Part shown: positions 18,754 through 27,359 of the stretch, piece by piece
Layout: the number at the start of each line of letters is the position of its first letter
Numbering within the stretch: the stretch's first letter is position 1
Origin: Ideonella oryzae
GTDB lineage: Bacteria > Pseudomonadota > Gammaproteobacteria > Burkholderiales > Burkholderiaceae_C
Direction: 5' to 3'
Length of the DNA: 64,000 nucleotides
NCBI RefSeq assembly: GCF_024055665.1
Contig: NZ_JAMXMC010000013.1
Span: 1 to 64,000, forward strand
Program-made: the position numbers and the translations under genes
The notes under the pieces: generated by a model
Databases searched by the model: none
Seen by the model: the letters and a program-made list of their open reading frames with translations, nothing else
What the model was told of the DNA's origin: nothing

Positions 18754-19644
18754 TCAGCGCGCGTTGTTGACCATGTCGGTGCGCACCAGCGACACCACGC
18801 CACCCCAGTTGCCGTTGGTGTAGTGGTTGTAAGCCTCGTTGTCATCGCGGAACTTGACCGAGTGGTAACCCCACTTGGCGCGGCCGCCCTCGTTGGCCGC
18901 AGTGCCCAGCGTCAGATCGTTGCAGAGCCAGTCGCTGGGGTTGCAGAACGAGGCGCCGCTGCTGCCCGAGACGCCGCCCGAGGAGTGGTAGGCCACGACC
19001 TCGTCGTCCTGCCCGGGCAGGACGGCCGAATACAGCGTGCCGGAGGCGCCGGCGTACATGTAAAACCAGGTCGAACGGGTGCTGCTGTGGTCGTACATGG
19101 CCCGGGCGGTGGTGGTCTTCAGGTCCGACACCAGGGGCTCGGACATCGCCCAGTCGCCCAGGTCGGCCAGCTCACTGCCACCGGCCGCACCGGCGGCGAT
19201 GTCCACCCACTTGATGTTCCAGCCGGTCTGTGTGCCGGCGCCGCTGGCGCTGCATACGCCCGCGCTGTTGGGGCTGGCGTTGGTGATGGTGCGGCTGCTG
19301 CCGCCGTACATCGCCAGGGTGTAGCCCATCATCAGGTCGCCCGCGCTGTGGGCGGCGATATAGCACCAGTTGCTGCCGGTGCAGTAGCAGTCCAGCGCGT
19401 TGCGGATCAGGTAGTTCTGGTCCGAGATGTGGTTGTAGCCGTCCCAGTTGACGGCCTTCTTGTTCACGCCCGCGGCGGTGGAGGACGGGCCCCAGTAGGT
19501 GAAGTCGGCGTAGTTGCCGGCCACGCCGCCGCCGCCGCGGCCATTGACCCAGAGCGAATAGTTGGTGGCCAGGGCGGTGCCCGCCACGGCCATGGCGGCC
19601 AGGGCGGCGAACGCCCACATCCAGGTGCGTGGTGCCTTCTTCAC
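18754..19644 (-). CDS. Exported alpha/beta-hydrolase-like protein
   Basis: A 296-residue exported protein starting at GTG 19644, chosen because GAGGAGAGG sits seven bases upstream; upstream in-frame starts lack a binding site. Residues 1-27 (KKAPRTWMWAFAALAAMAV, cut after ALA) are a signal peptide. A possible catalytic triad can be read in order: Ser in IAAHSAGDLMMGY (nucleophile-elbow context), Asp in LPGQDDEVVAYH and His in AYNHYTNGNWGG. This suggests an esterase, lipase or peptidase fold, but the overall family is not one I recognise. Paired cysteines (CYCTGSNWCY, CNPSDWLC) could form disulfides in the periplasm or outside. A palindromic site lies 27 bases upstream of the start. Confidence 0.75.
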   Translation of the reverse strand: MKKAPRTWMWAFAALAAMAVAGTALATNYSLWVNGRGGGGVAGNYADFTYWGPSSTAAGVNKKAVNWDGYNHISDQNYLIRNALDCYCTGSNWCYIAAHSAGDLMMGYTLAMYGGSSRTITNASPNSAGVCSASGAGTQTGWNIKWVDIAAGAAGGSELADLGDWAMSEPLVSDLKTTTARAMYDHSSTRSTWFYMYAGASGTLYSAVLPGQDDEVVAYHSSGGVSGSSGASFCNPSDWLCNDLTLGTAANEGGRAKWGYHSVKFRDDNEAYNHYTNGNWGGVVSLVRTDMVNNAR

Positions 19645-19670
19645 GGTGCCTCTCCTCCTCGCGGTGTTTT

Positions 19671-19692
19671 CGCACGAACGAACGGTCGTGCG
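19671..19692. promoter_or_regulatory. Palindromic operator upstream of the exported hydrolase gene
   Basis: Perfect 7-base arms CGCACGA and TCGTGCG are separated by 8 bases, 27-48 bases before the GTG start at 19644. The size, position and inner ACGA/TCGT symmetry resemble TetR-type operators. No regulator gene is adjacent, so the binding protein is unknown. Confidence 0.45.
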
Positions 19693-19830
19693 GCGCGATG
19701 GTCGCGTGTCCACGGGGGCGGGCGCCATCACGGAAAACCCCAGTCTGGCGGGGCAGCGCGGCGCGGTGGTGACAGCCGGGATGGCCCGGCTTGACGCGAT
19801 CGGAGGAGCGCGGTGGCGGGGAGAGCGCGC

Positions 19831-20088
19831 TCAGTGGCGCGGCATGCGGTGCAGCGTCACCGGCTTGGGTTGGGCCGGGTCGCTGTTGCTGCTGCAGCCG
19901 CAGCAGCCATCGCCACCACCGCAACCCCCACCCGTGCTGCCGGCGGCCTTGCGCAGCCAGGCGGCGTTGGGGGCCAGGGGCAGCAGCTTGCGGGCCAATG
20001 GGCGGCGCAGGGCGGCGGGCAGCAGGGTCCAGGCGGCGTACAGGCCGGCGCCTCCAACGATCAGGGCCACGATCAGATGTTGCAGCAT
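19831..20088 (-). CDS. DUF6587-like membrane peptide of the feo operon
   Basis: An 85-residue protein with one N-terminal membrane helix (LIVALIVGGAGLYAAWTLL), a basic juxtamembrane stretch and a cysteine-rich segment CGGGDGCCGC near residues 55-66. It starts 16 bases after the feoB stop in the same direction. I recall such small DUF6587-type proteins following feoB in proteobacteria. The four cysteines could bind iron or an Fe-S cluster and so mimic the role of FeoC, which is not otherwise visible here; that is inference. The ATG at 20088 is preceded by AAGGAGCC, a good ribosome-binding site, which supports expression. Confidence 0.75.
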   Translation of the reverse strand: MLQHLIVALIVGGAGLYAAWTLLPAALRRPLARKLLPLAPNAAWLRKAAGSTGGGCGGGDGCCGCSSNSDPAQPKPVTLHRMPRH

Positions 20089-20104
20089 GGTGGGGCTCCT
20101 TGCT

Positions 20105-22012
20105 TCAGGCAGTGAGTGCCAGGGTCACGTGGTAGGTGACGAAGGCGGCCCCGTAGGCCAGGGCGAAGAGGTAGATCGCCATGGCCGCGGGGTAGCGCCA
20201 GGAGTTGGTCTCGCGGCGCACGGTGGCCAGCGTGGAGATGCACTGCGGGGCGAACACGAACCAGGCCAGCAGCGACAGCGCGGTGGCCAGGGACCAGCTG
20301 TGGGCGATCACCGGGGCCAGGGCATCGGCCACCGCGTCATCGGCGGCCGAGAGGGCGTACACCGTGCCCAGGGCGCCCACCACCACCTCGCGGGCGGCCA
20401 TGCCCGGCACCAGGGCGATGGCGATCTGCCAGTTGAAGCCGATGGGTTCGAAGACGACCTCCAGCAGGCGGCCCAGGTGGCCGGCGAAGCTGTACTGGAT
20501 GGCTGCGCCGGGGGCGCCCGCCGGTGCCGCCGGATAGGTGGCCAGGAACCACAGCACCACGGTCAGCGCGAAGATGATGGTGCCCACCCGGCGCACGAAG
20601 ATGCGCGCCCGTTCCCACAGACCCAGGCCGAGGTTGCGCAGGCTGGGCAGGCGGTAGGGCGGCAGCTCCAGCATCAGCGGCTGGTAGCGGCTCTTGTGCC
20701 ACAGGCGCTTGAAGAGCCAGGCCACCAGCACCGAACCCAGCACGCCGGCCAGGTAGAGCGCGAACAGCGTCAGGCCGCGCAGGTTGAAGGGCCCCATCGT
20801 GGTGTTGGGCACGAAGGCGGCGATCAGCAGCGCATAGACCGGCAGCCGGGCCGAGCAGGTCATCATCGGCGCGATCATGATGGTCGTCAGCCGGTCCTTC
20901 CAGTTGCTGATGGTGCGGGTGGCCATGATGCCGGGCACCGCGCAGGCAAAGGAGGACAGCAGCGGGATGAAGGCCCGGCCCGACAGGCCGACCTTGCCCA
21001 TCAGCGTGTCGAGCAGGAAGGCCGCCCGCGGCAGGTAGCCGGAGTCCTCCAGCACCAGGATGAAGGCGAACAGGATCAGGATCTGCGGCAGGAAGACCAG
21101 CACGCTGCCGGCCCCGGCGATGGTGCCGTCCACGATCAGGCTGCGCAGCGGGCCGTCGGCCATGTGCGCGCTGACCCAGGCACCCAGGGCCTTCATGCCG
21201 CTGTCGATCAGGTCGGTGGGCACGCTGGCCCAGGAGAACACCGCCTGGAAGACGATGAACAGCAGCACCGCCAGCAGCAGTGGGCCCACCACCGGGTGCA
21301 TCACCCAGCGGTCGAGCTGGGCGTCCAGCCGGGGTTTGCTGGCCACCGGCGGCTGCACCCGGGCCAGGATGCGGCGCACCTGCTGCTGCAGGGCCATCAC
21401 ATCGTCCAGCGAGGCCTCTTCGTTCACATTGATGCAGGCTGGCACATGCTGGCCGGCGGCCGCCGTGAGGCTGGGCCCCAGCTGGGCCAGCAACTGGGCA
21501 TGGCCGTCGTTGCGCACGCCCACGGTTTCCACCACCGGGCAGCCCAGTTCCTCGGCCAGGGCGGCGGTGTCGATGGCCAGGCCGCGGTCGCGGGCCACAT
21601 CGGCCATGTTCAGGGCCAGCACCATCGGGCGGCCCAGGGCGCGCAACTCCAACACCAGGCGCAGGTTCATGCGCAGGTTGGTGGCATCGACCACGGCCAC
21701 GATCAGGTCGGGCACATCCTCGCCCGCGCGTCGGCCCTCGATCACCTCCAGCGTCACCTGCTCGTCCAAGGTGGCCGGGCGCAGGCTGTAGGTGCCGGGC
21801 AGGTCGATCACCGAGACGGTGCGGCCATCGGGCAGGCGCACCTGCCCCATCTTGCGCTCCACCGTCACGCCCGCGTAGTTGGCCACCTTCTGGCGGGCAC
21901 CGGTCAGCAGGTTGAACAGGGCGGTCTTGCCGCAGTTCGGGTTGCCCACCAATGCCACGCTCGGGGCGCGTTGCTTGAGTTCGCCCAGGGTGGCGGCCAC
22001 GGTCTCGCTCAT
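20105..22012 (-). CDS. feoB: Ferrous iron transport protein B
   Basis: This is an inner-membrane Fe(II) permease with a cytoplasmic GTPase domain. The 635-residue protein starts with the G domain: GNPNCGKTALFNLLTG (G1) near 22-37, DLPGTYSL (G3) and LNMAD (G4). A helical spacer and about eight or nine membrane segments follow, with the Gate-type segment FACAVPGIMATRTI. It is shorter than E. coli FeoB (773) but near the size of many betaproteobacterial members. The feoA stop lies 10 bases upstream and the DUF6587 gene 16 bases downstream, so the three form one operon. Iron control by Fur is suggested by a site before feoA. No key GTPase residue appears missing. Confidence 0.96.
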   Translation of the reverse strand: MSETVAATLGELKQRAPSVALVGNPNCGKTALFNLLTGARQKVANYAGVTVERKMGQVRLPDGRTVSVIDLPGTYSLRPATLDEQVTLEVIEGRRAGEDVPDLIVAVVDATNLRMNLRLVLELRALGRPMVLALNMADVARDRGLAIDTAALAEELGCPVVETVGVRNDGHAQLLAQLGPSLTAAAGQHVPACINVNEEASLDDVMALQQQVRRILARVQPPVASKPRLDAQLDRWVMHPVVGPLLLAVLLFIVFQAVFSWASVPTDLIDSGMKALGAWVSAHMADGPLRSLIVDGTIAGAGSVLVFLPQILILFAFILVLEDSGYLPRAAFLLDTLMGKVGLSGRAFIPLLSSFACAVPGIMATRTISNWKDRLTTIMIAPMMTCSARLPVYALLIAAFVPNTTMGPFNLRGLTLFALYLAGVLGSVLVAWLFKRLWHKSRYQPLMLELPPYRLPSLRNLGLGLWERARIFVRRVGTIIFALTVVLWFLATYPAAPAGAPGAAIQYSFAGHLGRLLEVVFEPIGFNWQIAIALVPGMAAREVVVGALGTVYALSAADDAVADALAPVIAHSWSLATALSLLAWFVFAPQCISTLATVRRETNSWRYPAAMAIYLFALAYGAAFVTYHVTLALTA

Positions 22013-22022
22013 GGTCGTCTCC

Positions 22023-22271
22023 TCAGGCCGCCACGGGCGTCACCGCCACGCAGCCGGCTTCCACCAGGCGCAGGGCGAACAGGGTGTCGCCCACCAGCAC
22101 GGCCAGGGGTTCGCGCCCACCCGGGCCGCGCTGCACGATCTGCACCGGCTCGCCAGGCAGAAAGCCCAGCTCCGCCAGCCGCAGCAGCGTGCCGTCATCG
22201 ATCACGGGGCTGGCCGCTTCCAGGCGGTCAACCAGGGCGCGGGCGCCCGTGGGCAGTTGGGACAACAACAT
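22023..22271 (-). CDS. feoA: Ferrous iron transport protein A
   Basis: An 82-residue SH3-like cytoplasmic protein that supports FeoB. The sequence LRLAELGFLPGEPVQIVQRG and the ending GDTLFALRLVEAGCVAV follow the FeoA pattern (LxxLGFxPGxxV and a C-terminal LRxxEAxxI-like strand). The ATG at 22271 is followed 10 bases after the gene by feoB. No strong ribosome-binding sequence precedes it. It is the first gene of the feo operon and lies 29 bases from a Fur-type palindrome. Confidence 0.93.
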   Translation of the reverse strand: MLLSQLPTGARALVDRLEAASPVIDDGTLLRLAELGFLPGEPVQIVQRGPGGREPLAVLVGDTLFALRLVEAGCVAVTPVAA

Positions 22272-22299
22272 GGCGCAAACCAGATCCGGGTGGAACGTG

Positions 22300-22318
22300 A
22301 ATGAGATTATGTCTCATT
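22300..22318. promoter_or_regulatory. Fur-box-like palindrome upstream of feoA
   Basis: Perfect arms AATGAGA and TCTCATT are separated by TTATG, giving a 19-base site of the size and base composition of Fur boxes. It lies 29-47 bases before the feoA start, where bound Fur would block the promoter when iron is plentiful. The assignment follows established Fur control of feo genes and has not been tested here. Confidence 0.7.
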
Positions 22319-22621
22319 TGCACTGATCAGGGTGAACCCGCAACGTTCAGTCGACATGCACATTCGGTCATGCGTCTTTGGCATGGCTTCCCCGGAGGCA
22401 CGGCGGTTACCACCGAATTACACTGAAAAACCACCCCCTTGCGCAGCCGGGGCAGGGCCGCCCGTTCACACCCGATCGGGGCCGACACCTGGACCGTGGC
22501 TGCCTGTCTGCCCCCTTCACGGGATGGGGCGAGTGCCTCGGGCGAGTTCCTCGCCAGAGGCCCGTCCCGGCCTGCAGGTGCTGGCCCCATTCCGCGTTTC
22601 CCCTCTTGAGGAGCACTGTCC
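22319..22621 (+). other. pckG upstream region with a leader hairpin
   Basis: About 300 bases without a gene lie between the feo promoter and pckG. I see no reliable promoter match. A strong hairpin occupies 22535-22561: outer arms GCCTC/GAGGC, inner arms GGCGAG/CTCGCC, one mismatch and a three-base loop. It lies about 60 bases before the pckG ATG and has no T run. It may be part of the 5' untranslated region. Frames through this gap have no family resemblance and were not called. Confidence 0.4.
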
Positions 22622-24493
22622 ATGAACCATCCTGCCGCCCCCGGCGTGTCGTTGAACGCACCGGCCTACGTCAAGAATGCCCGCCTGCTGGCCTGGGTTC
22701 GCGAGATCGCGGCCCTGACCCAGGCCAAGGACGTGTACTGGTGCGACGGCAGCCAGGAGGAGTACGACCGCCTGTGTCAGCAGCTGGTCGACGCTGGAAC
22801 CTTCAAGAAACTCGACCCGGTCAAGCGCCCGGGCTGCTACCTGGCCGTGACCGACCCGTCCGACGTGGCCCGTGTGGAGGACCGCACTTTCATCTGCAGC
22901 CAGAAGAAGGAAGACGCCGGCCCCACCAACAACTGGATGGCCCCGGCCGAGATGCGCGCGCTGCTGCAAAGCGGTGAGCAGGCCCTGTTCAAGGGCTGCA
23001 TGGCCGGCCGCACGCTGTACGTCATTCCCTTCAGCATGGGTCCGCTGGGCTCGCCCATTGCCCACATCGGCGTGGAGCTGTCGGACTCGGCCTATGTGGC
23101 CGTGAACATGAAGCTGATGACCCGCATGGGCAAGGCTGTGATCGACCTGCTGGGCACCGACGGCGACTTCGTGCCCTGCGTGCACACCGTGGGTGCGCCG
23201 CTGGCCGAGGGGGCGAAGGACAGCACCGTCTGGCCCTGCAACCCGACCACCAAATACATCGTCCACTACCCCGAAACCCAGGAGATCTGGTCCTACGGCT
23301 CGGGCTACGGCGGCAACGCCCTGCTGGGCAAGAAGTGCTTCGCGCTGCGCATCGCCTCCACCATGGGCCGCACCCAGGGCTGGCTGGCCGAGCACATGCT
23401 GATCCTGGGCGTGACCAACCCCGAGGGCAAGAAGTACCACGTCGCGGCCGCCTTCCCCAGCGCCTGCGGCAAGACCAACTTCGCCATGCTGATCCCGCCG
23501 GCGGCCTTGGGCGGCTGGACCGTCACCACCATCGGTGACGACATCGCCTGGATCAAGCCCGGCAAGGATGGCCGCCTCTACGCCATCAACCCGGAAGCCG
23601 GCTACTTCGGTGTGGCCCCGGGCACCAACTTCAAGACGAACCCCAACTGCATGGAGTCGCTGAAGAGGGACGTGATCTTCACCAACGTCGCGCTGACCGA
23701 CGACGGCGACGTCTGGTGGGAAGGCATGGACGGCGAGCCGCCGACCCACGCCATCGACTGGCAGGGCAAGGACTGGACGCCGCAGATCGCCAAGGAGACC
23801 GGCGCCAAGGCTGCGCACCCGAACTCGCGCTTCACCGTGGCCGCCACCAACAACCCGGCGCTGGACCCGGCCTGGGATGATGCCAAGGGCGTGGCCATCG
23901 ATGCCTTCATCTTCGGCGGCCGCCGCAGCACGACGGTGCCGCTGGTGACGCAGGCCCGCACCTGGACCGAGGGCGTCTACATGGCCGCCACCATGGGTTC
24001 GGAGACCACCGCCGCCGCCTTCGGCGCCCAGGGCGTGGTGCGCCGGGACCCCTTCGCCATGCTGCCCTTCTGCGGCTACAACATGAGCGACTACTTCCAG
24101 CACTGGCTCGACATCGAGCACAAGCTGGAGGGCGAGGGCGCTCACCTGCCCAAGATCTTCTGCGTCAATTGGTTCCGCAAGGGCGCCGACGGCAAGTTCG
24201 TCTGGCCGGGCTATGGCGACAACGCCCGTGTGCTGAAGTGGATGATCGGCCGCATCGAGGGCCAGGCCCTGGGCGAAGGCCACTTCTTCGGCGTCAGCCC
24301 GCGCTACGAGGACCTGGACTGGACCGGCCTGGACTTCTCCAAGGCCCAGTTTGACAGCATCATCGATGCCGACCCTGTGGCCTGGAAGGACGAACTCGCC
24401 CTGCACCAGGAGCTGTTCGACAAGCTGGCCTACCACCTGCCGACCGAGCTGAGCGCCACCAAGCAGAAGCTCGAGGCCGCGCTGGCGCGCTGA
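22622..24493 (+). CDS. pckG: Phosphoenolpyruvate carboxykinase (GTP)
   Basis: This enzyme converts oxaloacetate plus GTP to phosphoenolpyruvate, the entry to gluconeogenesis. The 623 residues fit the GTP class. Key motifs are [13 protein letters not shown] (P-loop, with the active-site cysteine in SACGKTN), IGDDIAWIK for metal binding, and [27 protein letters not shown] near residues 480-495 is the family nucleotide-binding region. GAGGAG lies nine bases before the ATG. It is monocistronic, with a phosphoesterase gene 40 bases downstream. In this window it complements glycerol and amino-acid use (glp and dadA loci), a functional link by metabolism rather than by operon. Confidence 0.97.
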   Translation: MNHPAAPGVSLNAPAYVKNARLLAWVREIAALTQAKDVYWCDGSQEEYDRLCQQLVDAGTFKKLDPVKRPGCYLAVTDPSDVARVEDRTFICSQKKEDAGPTNNWMAPAEMRALLQSGEQALFKGCMAGRTLYVIPFSMGPLGSPIAHIGVELSDSAYVAVNMKLMTRMGKAVIDLLGTDGDFVPCVHTVGAPLAEGAKDSTVWPCNPTTKYIVHYPETQEIWSYGSGYGGNALLGKKCFALRIASTMGRTQGWLAEHMLILGVTNPEGKKYHVAAAFPSACGKTNFAMLIPPAALGGWTVTTIGDDIAWIKPGKDGRLYAINPEAGYFGVAPGTNFKTNPNCMESLKRDVIFTNVALTDDGDVWWEGMDGEPPTHAIDWQGKDWTPQIAKETGAKAAHPNSRFTVAATNNPALDPAWDDAKGVAIDAFIFGGRRSTTVPLVTQARTWTEGVYMAATMGSETTAAAFGAQGVVRRDPFAMLPFCGYNMSDYFQHWLDIEHKLEGEGAHLPKIFCVNWFRKGADGKFVWPGYGDNARVLKWMIGRIEGQALGEGHFFGVSPRYEDLDWTGLDFSKAQFDSIIDADPVAWKDELALHQELFDKLAYHLPTELSATKQKLEAALAR

Positions 24494-24533
24494 GCCGATC
24501 TGCCCGAGCCCGCATGGGCGACACTTGCCGCCC

Positions 24534-25310
24534 ATGCGACTCCAGCTCCTGTCCGACCTGCACCTCGAGACCGAGACCTTCGACCCGACGCCGGCCCCCG
24601 GTGCCGAGCTGCTGGTGCTGGCCGGCGATGTGGACGCCACCTGGGACGGGCTGGCGTGCTTTGCCGACTGGCCGGTGCCTGTGCTCTTCGTGCCTGGCAA
24701 CCACGAGTTCGACCGCCGCGACATGGACGAAGCCCTGGCCGGTCTGCGCGCGCGCTGCGCCGCGCTGGGCATCACCCTGCTGGAGCACGACGAGACGCTG
24801 CGCACCGGCGCCGACGGCCGGCGGGTGCGCTTCCTGGGCACGGTGCGCTGGAGCGATTTCGAGCTCTTCGGTCCCGCCCAGCGCGAACGCGCGATGCGCG
24901 CGGCCGGCTACTTCACCCGGGTGCAGCAGAGCACCCGCGGCGGGGCGGTCTTCGACCCTGAGGCGGTGCGCGCCGCTGGCCTGGCCGACCGGGCCTGGCT
25001 GGAGACGGCGCTGATGCAGCCGGCGCAGGGCGCCTGGGATGCCACCGTGGTGATCACCCACTTTGCCCCCAGCCTGCGCAGCGCCGACCCGCGCTACGGC
25101 CAGCAGCCGGGCACGGCCAGCTTCTGCAACGCCGATGACGACCTGATCCCGCGGGCCGACCTGTGGCTGCACGGCCACCTGCACTGCCGCCACGACTACC
25201 GCATCGAGCGGCCGGGGCGTGCGCCCGCGCGGGTGGTCTGCCAGGCCCGCGGCCTGGCCAAGAAGGGCGAGGCCGACGGTTTTGAACCTCACCGCCTCAT
25301 CGAGGTCTGA
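24534..25310 (+). CDS. Metallophosphoesterase (calcineurin-like)
   Basis: A 258-residue cytoplasmic phosphoesterase of the calcineurin-like superfamily. The metal-binding motifs run in order: LLSDLHLE (DxH), LVLAGDVDATW (GDxD-type), FVPGNHEFD (GNHE), VVITHFAPS (H) and LWLHGHLHCRHDY (GHxH). All residues for a two-metal centre are present. The substrate cannot be predicted; close relatives are simply named metallophosphoesterase. The frame can also open at a TTG three codons earlier, but the ATG at 24534 places the DxH motif at the usual distance and I prefer it. It follows pckG by 40 bases and may be read through from it. Confidence 0.9.
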   Translation: MRLQLLSDLHLETETFDPTPAPGAELLVLAGDVDATWDGLACFADWPVPVLFVPGNHEFDRRDMDEALAGLRARCAALGITLLEHDETLRTGADGRRVRFLGTVRWSDFELFGPAQRERAMRAAGYFTRVQQSTRGGAVFDPEAVRAAGLADRAWLETALMQPAQGAWDATVVITHFAPSLRSADPRYGQQPGTASFCNADDDLIPRADLWLHGHLHCRHDYRIERPGRAPARVVCQARGLAKKGEADGFEPHRLIEV

Positions 25311-25387
25311 GCCACAGACTTGATCCCGGGCAAGAGAGACCGGGACTGTCCTGACACACTTGAACCAGAACTCACCAGGAGATGACG

Positions 25388-25810
25388 ATGAAGATCCTCG
25401 TGCCCGCCGATGGCAGCCCCTACACCAAGCGCATGCTGGCCTACCTGGCCGCGCACGACGAGTGGCTGGGTTCCCAGCACCAGTACACCGTCATCACCGT
25501 GGTGCCCGCCGTGCCGCCGCGCGCCGCCGCGGTGCTGGACAAGGCGATGCTGAAGTCCCATTACGACGACGAGGCCGAGAAGGTCTTCAAGCCCATCCGC
25601 ACCTTCTTCAATCGCCAGAAGATCGCGGCCGAGTTCGTGGCCAAGGTGGGGCCGGCGGCCGACCAGATCACGGCCCAGGCCAAGAAGGGCGGTTACGACC
25701 TGCTGATCATGGGCTCGCATGGACATGGCACCCTGGGCAACCTGGTGCTGGGCTCGGTGGCCACCAAGGTCATGGCCGGCTGCGAGGTGCCGGTCTTGCT
25801 CGTGCGCTGA
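25388..25810 (+). CDS. Universal stress protein (UspA family)
   Basis: A 140-residue single-domain Usp. It begins MKILVPADGSPYTKRML, and the C-terminal part GSHGHGTLGNLVLGSVA is the ATP-binding loop of the ATP-type Usp subclass, followed by VPVLLVR. Two in-frame ATGs lie six bases apart; AGGAG directly touches the first and is six bases from the second, so I chose 25388. Such proteins raise tolerance to starvation or other stress, usually as dimers; the exact role is unknown. It stands alone, between the phosphoesterase and dadA. Confidence 0.93.
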   Translation: MKILVPADGSPYTKRMLAYLAAHDEWLGSQHQYTVITVVPAVPPRAAAVLDKAMLKSHYDDEAEKVFKPIRTFFNRQKIAAEFVAKVGPAADQITAQAKKGGYDLLIMGSHGHGTLGNLVLGSVATKVMAGCEVPVLLVR

Positions 25811-25911
25811 GATCGCCCATCCCCTCCGCAGGATCATTAGAGAAACTGATCGCCTCTGAAATTCATTAAAGAACCTTCATTGCCGCGCCACCCCTGCGCA
25901 GAATGCGTCCA

Positions 25912-25940
25912 TTGACATCGGTCAGGTGTCGGGTTCCATT
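25912..25940 (+). promoter_or_regulatory. Possible sigma-70 promoter of dadA
   Basis: TTGACA at 25912-25917 is a perfect -35 box. A weak -10 candidate (TCCATT) lies 17 bases on, 21 bases before the dadA start. The upstream gap (25811-25911) is AT-richer than the coding sequence. Support is moderate because the -10 is poor. Confidence 0.35.
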
Positions 25941-25960
25941 TTTTCTTGCGAGGTTGCGGC

Positions 25961-27271
25961 ATGAAGGTCATCGTTCTCGGCGCGGGCATCATCGGCACGG
26001 CCACCGCCTGGTTCCTGTCCCAGGAAGGCCATGAAGTCACCGTGGTGGACCGCCAGCCGGACGCCGGTCTGGAGACTACCTACGCCAACGGCGCGCAGAT
26101 CTCGGTCTGCTTCTGTGAACCCTGGGCCAATGCCAGCGCGCCCTTCAAGGTGGCCAAGTGGCTGCTCAAGGACGATGCGCCACTGCTGTTCCGCCCCCAC
26201 CTGGACCCGTACCAATGGCGCTGGGGCCTGAAGTTCCTGACCCAGTGCACCGACGCGGCCTTCGCCCGCAACGTGCAGCAGCTGGTGTCCCTGGGCATGT
26301 ACAGCCACGCCGCGCTCAAGGAAATCCTGGCCAGCACGACCATCGAATACAACCGCCTGGAGAAGGGCATCCTGCACTTCTTCTCCTCGCAAAAGGACTT
26401 CGAGGCCGGTGCCCAGGCGGCCGAGCTGATGCGCGACTACGGCGTGGACCGCCGCATCCTCAGCCGCGAGGACATGCTGAAGATCGAGCCGGCCCTGGCC
26501 CACTCGACCCAGCAGATCTTCGGTGGCACCTACACCCCGAGCGACGAATCCGGCGACGCCAAGGTCTTCACCCAGCAGCTGGCCCAGCGCTGCGCCGAGC
26601 GCGGTGTGAAGTTCCTGTGGCAGCACGAGGTGCAGGGCTTTGACCTGCGTGGCCGCGAGGTCTCGGGCGTCAAGCTGGTGGACCACAGCACCGGCCTGTC
26701 GCGCACCGTCACCGGTGACCAGGTGGTGGTGGCCATGGCCTCCTACACCCCGGCCCTGCTGCGTCCGCTGGGCATCGACCTGGACATCTACCCGGCCAAG
26801 GGCTACTCGGCCACCATGCGCCTGAAGAAGCCCGAGGCGGCCAGCATGGTCAGCCTGCTGGACGATGGCGCCAAGGTTGCCATCTCTCGCCTGGGCGACC
26901 ACATCCGCGTGGCCGGCACCGCCGAGATGGCCGGCCTGGACACCCGTCTGGACACGCCCACCGCCAAGGCCCGCTGTGCGGCCCTGGTGCGCCGCTACGA
27001 GCAGCTCTTCCCCGGCGTGGCCGACACCAGCGAGCCCAACTTCTGGACCGGCCTGCGCCCGAGCACGCCCAACAACATCCCCTACATCGGCCGCAGCAAG
27101 ATCAGCAACCTGTGGCTCAACGCCGGCCACGGCACGCTGGGCTGGACCCACGGCGCCGGCTCCGGCAAGGCCATGGCCGAGCTGATCAGCGGCAAGCGTC
27201 CGGCGCTGCAGTTCGGCTTCTGCGGCGAGGCCCTGCCTGCCGGCAAACCCCAGGTGGCCGTGGCTGCCTGA
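25961..27271 (+). CDS. dadA: D-amino acid dehydrogenase small subunit DadA
   Basis: This FAD-dependent membrane-associated enzyme oxidises D-amino acids (notably D-alanine) to 2-oxo acids and passes electrons to the respiratory chain. The 436 residues begin MKVIVLGAGIIGTATAWFL, the dinucleotide-binding fold, followed by EVTVVDRQPDAGLETTYANG. The C-terminal FAD segment contains LRPSTPNNIPYIGRS and LWLNAGHGTLGWTHGAGSG, both typical of DadA. I started at the ATG at 25961, which puts the Rossmann strand at residue 2. A longer frame adds only five residues. No alanine racemase gene follows, unlike the Pseudomonas dadAX pair. Confidence 0.94.
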   Translation: MKVIVLGAGIIGTATAWFLSQEGHEVTVVDRQPDAGLETTYANGAQISVCFCEPWANASAPFKVAKWLLKDDAPLLFRPHLDPYQWRWGLKFLTQCTDAAFARNVQQLVSLGMYSHAALKEILASTTIEYNRLEKGILHFFSSQKDFEAGAQAAELMRDYGVDRRILSREDMLKIEPALAHSTQQIFGGTYTPSDESGDAKVFTQQLAQRCAERGVKFLWQHEVQGFDLRGREVSGVKLVDHSTGLSRTVTGDQVVVAMASYTPALLRPLGIDLDIYPAKGYSATMRLKKPEAASMVSLLDDGAKVAISRLGDHIRVAGTAEMAGLDTRLDTPTAKARCAALVRRYEQLFPGVADTSEPNFWTGLRPSTPNNIPYIGRSKISNLWLNAGHGTLGWTHGAGSGKAMAELISGKRPALQFGFCGEALPAGKPQVAVAA

Positions 27272-27359
27272 GCACCGCTTTCCCTGGTTGCGCCCGACCC
27301 GGGCGGCGAGAGTGGCCCTTGCGTGCCACAATCGCCGCCCTTTTCGTTTCCGCGCCGCC

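Noticed and set aside
19774-19791. Hairpin AGCCGGG/CCCGGCT downstream of the DUF6587 gene as a terminator
   Set aside because: No T run follows on the minus strand; short GC-rich hairpins are common in this DNA.
19562-22300. 912-residue frame opposite feoB
   Set aside because: Low-complexity Gln/His/Gly-rich shadow of feoB, whose GTPase motifs are intact.
22517-24841. 774-residue frame opposite pckG
   Set aside because: Composition is Gly/His/Val-rich with no recognisable domain; pckG on the other strand is certain.
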